From Streptomyces violaceoruber (GTDB lineage: Bacteria; Actinomycetota; Actinomycetes; Streptomycetales; Streptomycetaceae): a DNA stretch of 64,000 bases. Below the pieces are notes generated by a model. That model made no database searches. It saw only the letters and a list, made by a program, of their open reading frames with translations, and was not told where the DNA came from. Shown here piece by piece: positions 25,626 to 33,217 of this stretch; position 1 is the stretch's first letter; every line of letters starts with the position of its first letter. Position numbers and translations under genes: made by a program. Location: assembly GCF_033406955.1 (NCBI RefSeq), contig NZ_CP137734.1, positions 8,122,001 through 8,186,000 of the forward strand. Reading direction: 5' to 3'.

Positions 25626-26833
25626 ACACGTCCATACGCAACAGGGCCGTCACGGGGACGGCACTCGCCCTGGCGGTGTCCGCGGTCCTCACCGCGTGCG
25701 GCGGCGGCGACACCTCCTCGTCGGACGCCACGTCCAAGGGCGACGGGAGCACCCCGTCGGCGACGCCCGCGGCCTCGGTGCAGGATCCCCTGGTGGCCAC
25801 CTTCGACGGCGGCCTGTACATCCTCGACGGCAAGAGCCTCGAACTCACCAGGACCATCGACCTGCCCGGCTTCAACCGAGTCAACCCGGCGGGGGACAAG
25901 GACCACGTGGTCGTCTCCACCGACCGCGGCTTCCGCCTGCTGAACGCCACCCGGCAGGCCCTCACCGACATCGAGTACAAGGGCGCGAAGCCCGGCCACG
26001 TCGTCCGCCACGCCGGGAAGACCGTGCTCTTCACCGACGGCACCGGTGAGGTCAACGTCTTCGCGCCGGGCGACCTGGGCACCGGCGAGAAGCCGGACGG
26101 GCGCACCTACAGGTCGGCCGAGGCCCACCACGGCGTCGCCATCGAGCTGAGCGACGGCCGGCTCCTCACCACCCTCGGGGACGAGGAGAAACGCACCGGC
26201 GCCCTGGTGGTGTACAAGGACGGCAAGGAGATCGCCCGCAGCGAGAACTGCCCGGGCGTCCACGGCGAGGCGGCCGCCCGCGGCGAGGCGATCGCCCTGG
26301 GCTGCGAGGACGGCGTCCTGATCTACAAGGACGGCCGGTTCACCAAGGTCGACGCCCCCGACGACTACGGCCGCACCGGCAACCAGGCGGGCAGCGACGC
26401 GTCCCCCGTGCTCCTCGGCGACTACAAGTCCGACCCGGACGCCGAGCTGGAACGGCCGACCCGCATCTCCCTGATCGACACCGGGACGGCGAAGCTGCGC
26501 CTGGTCGAGCTGGGCACCAGCTACTCGTTCCGCTCCCTCGCCCGTGGACCGCACGGCGAGGCGCTCGTCCTCGGGACCGACGGCGCCATCCACGTCGTCG
26601 ATCCGGACAAGGGCACGGTCGAGAAGAAGATCCCCGCCGTGGGTCAGTGGCAGGAACCCCTGGACTGGCAGCAGGCCCGGCCCACCCTGTTCGTCCGCGG
26701 CCACACCGCCTACGTGTCCGAACCGGGCAAGAAGGCCGTGCACGCCATCGACCTCGAATCCGGCCGGAAGCGAACCTCGGTGACCCTGCCGCAGGGCACC
26801 AACGAGCTGTCCGGAACGGTCGCGGGCCACTGA
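25622..26833 (+). CDS. AztD-like lipoprotein (second copy)
   Basis: 403 residues from the TTG at 25622, which overlaps the previous stop. The lipobox LTACGGG is followed by a Ser/Thr/Asp linker, then propeller-like repeats (GGLYILDGKSLELTRTIDL, VVYKDGKEIARSENCPG, HVVDPDKGTVEKKI, VHAIDLESGRKR). It is clearly the same fold as the gene two upstream, but the dense DHGDHVH cluster is not obvious; only DKDHVVV and EAHHGVA remain. The two lipoproteins may have split roles in zinc capture and transfer. A perfect 12-bp-stem hairpin follows the stop. Confidence 0.78.
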   Translation: MNTSIRNRAVTGTALALAVSAVLTACGGGDTSSSDATSKGDGSTPSATPAASVQDPLVATFDGGLYILDGKSLELTRTIDLPGFNRVNPAGDKDHVVVSTDRGFRLLNATRQALTDIEYKGAKPGHVVRHAGKTVLFTDGTGEVNVFAPGDLGTGEKPDGRTYRSAEAHHGVAIELSDGRLLTTLGDEEKRTGALVVYKDGKEIARSENCPGVHGEAAARGEAIALGCEDGVLIYKDGRFTKVDAPDDYGRTGNQAGSDASPVLLGDYKSDPDAELERPTRISLIDTGTAKLRLVELGTSYSFRSLARGPHGEALVLGTDGAIHVVDPDKGTVEKKIPAVGQWQEPLDWQQARPTLFVRGHTAYVSEPGKKAVHAIDLESGRKRTSVTLPQGTNELSGTVAGH

Positions 26834-26838
26834 CGGGC

Positions 26839-26871
26839 GCGTCCCCCCGGCACCGCGGGCCGGGGGGACGC
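26839..26871. terminator. Bidirectional terminator hairpin
   Basis: GCGTCCCCCCGG (26839-26850) and CCGGGGGGACGC (26860-26871) form a perfect 12-bp stem with a 9-base loop, 5 bases after the stop of the zinc operon and 14 bases from the stop of the convergent bL37 gene. Confidence 0.85.
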
Positions 26872-26885
26872 ACCGAACAGCCGCC

Positions 26886-26963
26886 CTAGGACTGGGGCCG
26901 CCGTCCGTGGTTGGCGGGGTGATTGCGGCGTGCCTTCTTCTTCCGGCGTCGCTTCGAGGACAT
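26886..26963 (-). CDS. 50S ribosomal protein bL37 (25 residues)
   Basis: Very short, highly basic protein: an MSSKRRRKKKARR start and PANHGRRPQS end, the signature of the actinobacterial bL37 subunit described in mycobacterial ribosomes (about 24 residues, ANHGKRP near the end). A strong RBS, GAAGGAGG, lies 6 bases before the ATG. No Cys is present. It lies 43 bases downstream of an AraC gene on the same strand and is convergent with the zinc operon. Whether it is the only copy or an alternative paralogue cannot be told here. Confidence 0.82.
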   Translation of the reverse strand: MSSKRRRKKKARRNHPANHGRRPQS

Positions 26964-27006
26964 GCGTGCCTCCTTCGGAAGACGTCCGATCGGTGCGCGT
27001 TCCGTG

Positions 27007-27987
27007 TCAGTGCGCATCCGTCCATGCCGTCCGACCACGATTCCACGCACGGCCGGGCCGTGCCATTCGGCGCGGGGCGGACCCCGCGGCGCTCACGGAC
27101 CGCGCGGGCGACGAGCCCGGCCAGGCGACGTCGTCGATCGCGAGCCACGGCGCGCCGGCCACGGCCGTGGGAGTGAGGCCGGTGAACGCCTTGACCTCCC
27201 GGTGCAGGTGGGACTGGTCGGCGTAGCCGCTCTCGAAGGCGACCGAGGCCGGGGCCAGGCCGGCCGCGAGCAGGTGGGCGGCGTGGTCGAACCGCACCAG
27301 CCGGGCGGCCCGCTTGGGCGTGATGCCGAGCTGGGCGTGGAAGCGGGCCGACAGCCGCTTGCGGCTCCAGCCGACCTCCTCGGCCAGCCCCTCGACCCGT
27401 ACGCGCCCCCGGCCCGCGAGCGTCGTGCGCCAGGTGTGGGCGACCTCCGGATCGACCGGAGGCCGGTCCGCCGTGCGGCGGCGGAGGACGTCCGCCGCGA
27501 CCGCGAACCGCTCGTCCCAAGACCCGGCGGCGCGCAGCTCGTCCTGGACCCGCCCCGCCTCACGGCCCCAGATGTCCTCGAACGACTCCACCCGCCCGCC
27601 GAGGCCCGCCGACGGGCCGAGCACCGCGGCCGCCACCGCCGGTTCCAGCCGGATCTGCAGGCACGTGCCGACGCGGCCCGCCGCCCTGAGGTCGCCCGGG
27701 GCGAGCCCGACGACGAAGCTGCCGTGCCCGTGCCGGTCCCGGGCGCTGTACAGGATGCCGTCGCCGTCGCTCAGGTCGATGAGCAGGGTGACGGACGGAT
27801 GCGCGACCATGGCCATGTCCACGAAGGCGGACACGTGCTGACTGAACCCGGCCATGGCGACCCCCGCGAGCCGGACCGAGGGCCGCGGGACCGCGACGTC
27901 CACGATCGACCAGTCCGGCGGCGCCCCGGTCGGTGCGACGGCAGGTGCGGGGGCCGATGGGTCGGTCGGTGTCTCGGTGGACAGCAC
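27007..27987 (-). CDS. AraC-family transcriptional regulator
   Basis: 326 residues. The C-terminal double helix-turn-helix has EGLAEEVGWSRKRLSARFHA, then GITPKRAARLVRFDHAAHLL and FESGYADQSHLHREVKAFTG, the AraC signature. The N-terminal part is a variable sensor region with DLSDGDGILYSARDRHGHG. The start lies 9 bases after the stop of the alpha/beta hydrolase gene on the same strand, so the two form an operon and the regulator may respond to a product of that hydrolase. Target genes unknown. Confidence 0.85.
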   Translation of the reverse strand: MLSTETPTDPSAPAPAVAPTGAPPDWSIVDVAVPRPSVRLAGVAMAGFSQHVSAFVDMAMVAHPSVTLLIDLSDGDGILYSARDRHGHGSFVVGLAPGDLRAAGRVGTCLQIRLEPAVAAAVLGPSAGLGGRVESFEDIWGREAGRVQDELRAAGSWDERFAVAADVLRRRTADRPPVDPEVAHTWRTTLAGRGRVRVEGLAEEVGWSRKRLSARFHAQLGITPKRAARLVRFDHAAHLLAAGLAPASVAFESGYADQSHLHREVKAFTGLTPTAVAGAPWLAIDDVAWPGSSPARSVSAAGSAPRRMARPGRAWNRGRTAWTDAH

Positions 27988-27996
27988 GCCGCCACT

Positions 27997-28833
27997 CTAG
28001 GTCTCGGGGCCGGCGGCCGGGAGGTCCGCGCCCCGGGCGGTGAGGCCGAGCAGCAACTCGCCGGTCGGCCCGGGCGCCTCCAGCGGCGGCAGGTGCCCGA
28101 CGCCCGGCAGCAGCTCGAGCCGCGCGTTCGGTACGGCTTCGTACCGGTGCGCCGAAGACGGGTCCCAGCGCGGGTCGGCGGCACCGAAGAGCACCAGCAC
28201 CGGGACGGTGAGGGCGGCGAGGCGTTCGGGCACGCCGCGCTCGGCGAGGTAGGCCGTGTTCCCGCGGGCCACCGTCCGGAAGGAGCGGTACGAGATGCCC
28301 CGCACGTCGTCGACCATCTCGGCCGGGACCTCCACGGGGCCGGCGGCCGTCGCGGCGATCGCCTTGCGGAGCATCGCGTCCGTGCGCCGCGGCCACAGGA
28401 GCGGGCCGAAGGGCGGGGCCAGCAGCAGCCGGAGGATCATCGGCTGCGGAAGGAGCGCGTCCGGATTCGGGCCCGTGCTCACCAGGGCGAGGGCGCCCAC
28501 CAGGTCGGGACGCCGCTCCGCGAGCGCCGTGGCGACATAGCCGCCGCTGGAGTGGCCGGCCACGGTCACGGAACGCAGGCCGAGGTCGTCCAGGAGCGCT
28601 GCCAACCGGCCCGCCTGCAACGGCACGTCGTACGACGGGGTGGGCGGCGACTTGCCGCAGCCCGGGAGGTCGACGCGCAGGACGCGACGCTGCTCCGCCA
28701 GCGCCGGGACCACCCGGTTCCACGACGCGCCGGAGGCGCCGGAACCGTGGATGAGAAGGACCGGCGGCGCCTGCGGCGGGCCGTCGTCGACCACGTGCAT
28801 GCCGTGCGGGAAACGGGCGTCGTACTGACTCAT
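27997..28833 (-). CDS. Alpha/beta-hydrolase
   Basis: 278 residues from the ATG at 28833 (MSQYDARFPHG); a longer reading to 28905 has no fold support. LLIHGSGASGASWNR gives the oxyanion region, the nucleophile elbow is AGHSSGG, the acid lies in the ADPRWD segment and His in GVGHLPPLE. It is a soluble serine hydrolase of esterase/lactonase/C-C hydrolase type; substrate not predictable. First gene of a minus-strand unit with the AraC regulator (9-base gap) and the more distant bL37. Confidence 0.82.
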   Translation of the reverse strand: MSQYDARFPHGMHVVDDGPPQAPPVLLIHGSGASGASWNRVVPALAEQRRVLRVDLPGCGKSPPTPSYDVPLQAGRLAALLDDLGLRSVTVAGHSSGGYVATALAERRPDLVGALALVSTGPNPDALLPQPMILRLLLAPPFGPLLWPRRTDAMLRKAIAATAAGPVEVPAEMVDDVRGISYRSFRTVARGNTAYLAERGVPERLAALTVPVLVLFGAADPRWDPSSAHRYEAVPNARLELLPGVGHLPPLEAPGPTGELLLGLTARGADLPAAGPET

Positions 28834-28915
28834 GCCGCAAGGGTGCGCCCGGTGCCGGACACGGGTCTTGTACGAATGTCCCCGCTCCAGCGGCTCCGGC
28901 CGCACCCGCCGGGGG

Positions 28916-29437
28916 TCAGGCGCGCGGGGTGCCGCGCACCGGATGCTTGCTCAGTACGGAGACCCGGTTGAAGGCGTTGATGCTGATCGCCACCCAGATC
29001 ACGGCGGAGATCTCGTCGTCCGACAGGACACCCCGCGCCTCGGCGTACGCGGTACTCTGCGCGCCCGCGTCGGCGGGATGCGTGGTGGCCTCCGCGAGGG
29101 CCAGCGCGGCGCGTTCCCTGGGCGAGAACAGCTCGGTGTCGCGCCAGGCCGGCAGCACGCCGAGCCGCTGGGTGGTCTCGCCGCCGCGCAGCGCGGCCCT
29201 GGTGTGCGCGTTGAGGCAGTAGGCACAGGCGTTGAGCTGGGAGACGCGGATGTTGACCAGTTCCACGAGGATCCGGTCGAGCCCGGCCGCCTCGGCGACG
29301 CCCCGGACCGCCTCCGCCGTGGCACGCAGTGCCGCGTAGGCCTCCGGGCTCTGCTTGTCGACGAACACACGTCGTTCGCCGGTGCTGCCGGTGCTACCAG
29401 GGGCGCCTGCGTCGGCGCGTACAGGCGTCTGTGTCAT
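28916..29437 (-). CDS. AhpD-like carboxymuconolactone-decarboxylase family protein
   Basis: 173 residues from the ATG at 29437. The redox core is Cys71-Ala-Tyr-Cys74 followed by LNAHT (His78), the CxxC...H arrangement of AhpD/alkylhydroperoxidase-type proteins, preceded by LVNIRVSQLNA. It probably reduces peroxides or disulfides. It is divergent from a pirin gene 100 bases away; pirins and AhpD-like proteins often occur together in oxidative-stress units. Between them TGAAACTGAAACTTTCA (about 29501-29517) is a near-palindrome that might be an operator. Confidence 0.82.
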   Translation of the reverse strand: MTQTPVRADAGAPGSTGSTGERRVFVDKQSPEAYAALRATAEAVRGVAEAAGLDRILVELVNIRVSQLNACAYCLNAHTRAALRGGETTQRLGVLPAWRDTELFSPRERAALALAEATTHPADAGAQSTAYAEARGVLSDDEISAVIWVAISINAFNRVSVLSKHPVRGTPRA

Positions 29438-29537
29438 GTGGGGTGTCCTCCGTCGCGCGATACCGTTTCTCACGTCCTATCATCGAACCATAGAAGTTGA
29501 AACTGAAACTTTCAGGGGCGAGTGGGAGGGCCGAGCG

Positions 29538-30515
29538 GTGAGCAACACGGAGACGCACCCCGCCGAAGTCAGGTGCGGGGCAGGGGAGGATGGGGCGCCC
29601 GCCGCCGGCGTGGAGATCCTGACGGCGCGGGACGTCCCGCTCGGCGGACCGCGCGCGATGACGGTGCGCCGCACCCTGCCGCAGCGGGCCCGGACGCTGA
29701 TCGGAGCCTGGTGCTTCGCCGACCACTACGGTCCCGACGAGGTCTCGCGGTCCGGCGGCATGGACGTGGCCCCCCACCCACACATCGGCCTCCAGACGGT
29801 CAGCTGGCTGTTCAGCGGGGAGATCGAGCACCGGGACAGCGTGGGCAGCCACGCGCTCGTCAGACCGGGCGAGGTGAACCTCATGACGGGCGGTCACGGC
29901 ATCAGCCACTCCGAGGTGTCCACCCCGGACACCACGGTCCTGTACGGCGTCCAGCTCTGGGTGGCGCTGCCCTCGGAGCACCGCGACACCGCTCCGGCCT
30001 TCCAGCACCACGTCCCCGCCCCGGTGGCCCTGGACGGCGGCGAGGCGCGCGTCTTCCTCGGCTCGCTCGCGGGGGACACCTCACCGGTCGGCACCTTCAC
30101 GCCCCTGCTCGGCGCCGAGGTGACCCTGGCCCCGGGCGCCACCGTGACCCTCGACGTCGACCCCGGCTTCGAGCACGGCGTCCTCGTCGACAGCGGCGAC
30201 GTACGCCTCGACGGCACGGTCGTGCGCCCCGCCGAACTGGCCTACGCCGCACCGGGACGAAGGACCCTCGCACTGACCAATGCGGCATCCGGCGCCGCCC
30301 GGCTGGTGGTGCTGGGCGGTCCGCCCTTCCCGGAGGAGATCGTCATGTGGTGGAACTTCGTCGGACGCACCCACGACGAGATCGCGGCCGCCAGAGCGGA
30401 CTGGGAGAACGAGGCGGAGCGCTTCGGCCGGGTCGAGGGCTACCCCGGCGACCGCCTCCCGGCGCCCGCACTCCCCAACGCCACACTCTCCCCGCGCAGG
30501 AACCCGAGGCCGTAG
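29538..30515 (+). CDS. Pirin family protein
   Basis: 325 residues from the GTG at 29538 (GGGAGGG upstream). Bicupin with the pirin metal motif: APHPHIGLQTVSWLFSGEIEHRDS contains two of the His ligands and the spaced His, and TGGHGISHSE gives the further His/Glu ligands; a C-terminal GGPPFPEEIVMWWNFVGRT is diagnostic. Bacterial pirins bind Fe and can act as quercetinases or as redox-sensing protein partners. Divergent from the AhpD-like gene, convergent with an HD-domain gene that ends 15 bases away. Confidence 0.9.
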   Translation: MSNTETHPAEVRCGAGEDGAPAAGVEILTARDVPLGGPRAMTVRRTLPQRARTLIGAWCFADHYGPDEVSRSGGMDVAPHPHIGLQTVSWLFSGEIEHRDSVGSHALVRPGEVNLMTGGHGISHSEVSTPDTTVLYGVQLWVALPSEHRDTAPAFQHHVPAPVALDGGEARVFLGSLAGDTSPVGTFTPLLGAEVTLAPGATVTLDVDPGFEHGVLVDSGDVRLDGTVVRPAELAYAAPGRRTLALTNAASGAARLVVLGGPPFPEEIVMWWNFVGRTHDEIAAARADWENEAERFGRVEGYPGDRLPAPALPNATLSPRRNPRP

Positions 30516-30530
30516 GAGCCCCGCGAGGAG

Positions 30531-31169
30531 TCACTCCGGCCAGGCGGAGTTCTCGATCACCTCGACGAAGTCCGTGCGCCGGAAGCCCGGCAGGAAGTGC
30601 TCCAGGACGTCCGCGTTCACCGTGCCGAAGGTGGTCTGCGGACGGTGCCCGAAGCCGTCGGTGAACGCCTGGAGGATCTGCTTCTTGAAGTCCGGGCGGG
30701 GGTGGGCGGCGGTGACCGCGTCGATCTCCGCCCGGGTGATGCGGGCCAGGTGCAGACCGAGCACGTCCGTCTCGACGCCCGCGGTGGTCGCCGCGATCTC
30801 CGGCGCCAGCTTGTAGGGGACCTCCGGGGTGGTGTGCAGCGCGACGGCCGTCCACACGGTGTCCGCGTCGGCCTCGGGCACGCCGTGGGCCAGCAGGAAC
30901 GCCCGTGCCTGGTCCGCGCCGTCCATCTCGAAGCGCTGGTCGTCGCCGCGGTAGGGCGGCACCAGGCCGGTGTCGTGGAAGAGCGCGGCGACGTACAGCA
31001 GCTCCGGATCCGGCCGCAGGCCCAGGGCGGCGGCCTGGAGGCTGCCGAACAGGTAGACGCGCCGCGAGTGGTGGAAGATCAGCGGCGGTGTGGTGTCACG
31101 GACGAGTTCGGTCGCCTCCCGCGCCAGCGAGCTGTCGGGGATGCCGATTCCGGCGATGGTCTCCGTCAT
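30531..31169 (-). CDS. HD-domain hydrolase
   Basis: 212 residues from the ATG at 31169. HHSRRVYLFG gives the first His, AALFHDTGL the HD pair, and a late His/Asp region TAVALHTTPEVP follows. This is the cyanamide-hydratase-like/HD family of metal-dependent phosphohydrolases or hydratases. Substrate unknown. It is separated by 117 bases from a GlxA-type regulator on the same strand, which may control it (inference from order only). Confidence 0.82.
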   Translation of the reverse strand: MTETIAGIGIPDSSLAREATELVRDTTPPLIFHHSRRVYLFGSLQAAALGLRPDPELLYVAALFHDTGLVPPYRGDDQRFEMDGADQARAFLLAHGVPEADADTVWTAVALHTTPEVPYKLAPEIAATTAGVETDVLGLHLARITRAEIDAVTAAHPRPDFKKQILQAFTDGFGHRPQTTFGTVNADVLEHFLPGFRRTDFVEVIENSAWPE

Positions 31170-31286
31170 GGTGGTCCTCCCGGGACGGTTGCCTGTCGTG
31201 TCGGTACCACCCTGCGCCGGGCGGCCGGACCGCGTCCGCTGCCCGATGGCCACGAACCCCTCGGAACCGGTCATGACTTCCGCGCT

Positions 31287-32282
31287 TCACGACTCCCGGG
31301 AGGTGGTGGCGAAGCGCTGCTGGTACCGGATGGGGGACAGTCCCAGGTGCCGGGCGAAGGCCCGGCGCAGACTCTCGTAGCTCGAAAAGCCCGATCGGGT
31401 GGCGGCCTCGGTGGCGTTGTGCCCGGCGTCGAGCAGGGCCTTGGCCATGTCGAAGCGGATCAGCTCCACGTACTTCATCGGCGTCGTGTCCAGCTCGGCC
31501 CGGAACATGCGCGTCAGGTGCCGCGGGCTGACCCGCACCCGGGCGGCCAGCGCCTCCAGGCCGTGGTCCGCCGTCGGATCGCCCTGCACCGCCTCCTGGA
31601 CCAGCCGCAGCACCGGCGTGCGGGGAGCCGGGCCCTGGAGCGAGGCGGAGAACTGCGACTGGCCGCCGGCCCGCTGCATGTACACCACCAGTGAGCGGGC
31701 GACCTGACGGGCCAGGCCGGGGCCGTGGTCCTCCTCCAGCAGGGCGAGGGCGAGGTCGATGCCGGCGGTCACCCCGGCGGACGTGTATGTGCTGCCGTCC
31801 TTCACGAACAGCGCGTCGGCCTCGACCCGCGTCGACGGACACCGGCGGGCCAGCGTCGCGGTGTGCTGCCAGTGCGTCGTCGCCCGCCGGCCCTCCAGCA
31901 GGCCCGCGGCGCCGAGCACGAAGGCGCCGGTGCACACCGAGGCGACGCGCCCCGCCCGTTCCGCCAGCTCCTTCGCGGCCGCCCCGAGGACGGGGTCCAC
32001 GGGGGAGCCGGGCAGCGCGTCGCCGCCGACGACGACCAGCGTGTCGTGGGCGGCGGCGGCCCGCGCGTCCGTGTCCGCCGGCACCAGCATGCCGATGGAC
32101 GAGCGCACCGGCGACCCGTCCGCCGAGACGATGCTCAGCCGGTAGTCGGCCCCGAACCGGTTGGCCTCGCTGAAGACCTCCGCCGGACCGGACAGGTCGA
32201 GCAGCTTCATGCCGTCGAACACGAGGACGACCACCCTGTGCGGTCCCGCCGTCATTGCTTCCTCCGCCATCCGCTTCGTCAT
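31287..32282 (-). CDS. GlxA-type regulator (DJ-1/PfpI domain plus AraC HTH)
   Basis: 331 residues. The N-terminal class I glutamine-amidotransferase-like domain has VVVLVFDGMKLLDLSGPAEV and the elbow VASVCTGAFVLGAAGLLEGR with Cys in place. The C-terminal AraC domain has LEALAARVRVSPRHLTRMF and GFSSYESLRRAF. Such proteins sense small molecules and activate nearby genes. Candidate targets are the HD hydrolase downstream and the divergent chloroperoxidase-type hydrolase. The first ATG is used; internal ATGs nearby leave the exact start open. Confidence 0.86.
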   Translation of the reverse strand: MTKRMAEEAMTAGPHRVVVLVFDGMKLLDLSGPAEVFSEANRFGADYRLSIVSADGSPVRSSIGMLVPADTDARAAAAHDTLVVVGGDALPGSPVDPVLGAAAKELAERAGRVASVCTGAFVLGAAGLLEGRRATTHWQHTATLARRCPSTRVEADALFVKDGSTYTSAGVTAGIDLALALLEEDHGPGLARQVARSLVVYMQRAGGQSQFSASLQGPAPRTPVLRLVQEAVQGDPTADHGLEALAARVRVSPRHLTRMFRAELDTTPMKYVELIRFDMAKALLDAGHNATEAATRSGFSSYESLRRAFARHLGLSPIRYQQRFATTSRES

Positions 32283-32373
32283 GATCTAGTCATTATGGGT
32301 GAAAAATGAGGTATGCCGGTTTCCGGCGTAAGGTGGCTGGCGCGGATCAGTCACCTACGCGGAAGGATCAGTC

Positions 32374-33204
32374 ATGGGCACCGTCACGACCTCCGACGGC
32401 ACGAACATCTTCTACAAGGACTGGGGCCCGCGCGACGGCCTGCCGGTGGTCTTCCACCACGGCTGGCCGCTCAGTGCCGACGACTGGGACAACCAGATGC
32501 TGTTCTTCCTCTCCCACGGCTATCGCGTGATCGCCCACGACCGCCGTGGCCACGGCCGCTCGGACCAGCCCTCGACCGGCCACGACATGGACACCTACGC
32601 CGCCGACGTCGCGGCCCTGACCGAGGCGCTCGACCTGCGGGGCGCCGTCCACATCGGGCACTCCACCGGCGGCGGCGAGGTCGCGCGCTACGTGGCGCGC
32701 GCCGAGCCGGGCCGGGTCGCCAAGGCCGTACTCGTCAGCGCCGTCCCGCCGGTGATGGTGAAGTCCGACACCAACCCGGACGGCCTGCCGCTCGAGGTCT
32801 TCGACGAGTTCCGCGCCGCTCTCGCCGCCAATCGCGCGCAGTTCTACATCGACGTGCCGTCCGGTCCCTTCTACGGCTTCAACCGGGAGGGCGCGACGGT
32901 CTCCCAGGGGCTGATCGACCACTGGTGGCTCCAGGGGATGATGGGCGCGGCCAACGCCCACTACGAATGCATCGCGGCGTTCTCGGAGACCGACTTCACC
33001 GACGACCTCAAGCGGATCGACGTCCCCGTCCTGGTCGCGCACGGCACGGACGACCAGGTCGTGCCCTACGCGGACGCGGCGCCGAAGTCGGCCGAACTCC
33101 TGGCGAACGCCACCCTGAAGTCGTACGAAGGGCTTCCGCACGGCATGCTCTCGACCCATCCGGAGGTCCTCAACCCCGACCTCCTGGCCTTCGTGAAGTC
33201 GTAG
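32374..33204 (+). CDS. Cofactor-free chloroperoxidase-type alpha/beta hydrolase
   Basis: 276 residues, the usual size. FHHGWPLSADDWDNQ near the N-terminus, nucleophile Ser97 in GHSTGGGE, Asp in AHGTDDQVVP and His in LPHGMLSTHP make the triad of bacterial non-haem haloperoxidases (perhydrolases). They form peracids from short carboxylic acids and peroxide, which then halogenate; the natural role is more likely esterase or lactonase. From memory it corresponds to SCO0465 of S. coelicolor. It is divergent from the GlxA-like regulator and followed after 13 bases by a signalling phosphatase gene. Confidence 0.88.
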   Translation: MGTVTTSDGTNIFYKDWGPRDGLPVVFHHGWPLSADDWDNQMLFFLSHGYRVIAHDRRGHGRSDQPSTGHDMDTYAADVAALTEALDLRGAVHIGHSTGGGEVARYVARAEPGRVAKAVLVSAVPPVMVKSDTNPDGLPLEVFDEFRAALAANRAQFYIDVPSGPFYGFNREGATVSQGLIDHWWLQGMMGAANAHYECIAAFSETDFTDDLKRIDVPVLVAHGTDDQVVPYADAAPKSAELLANATLKSYEGLPHGMLSTHPEVLNPDLLAFVKS

Positions 33205-33217
33205 CACCGGTGCGGTC

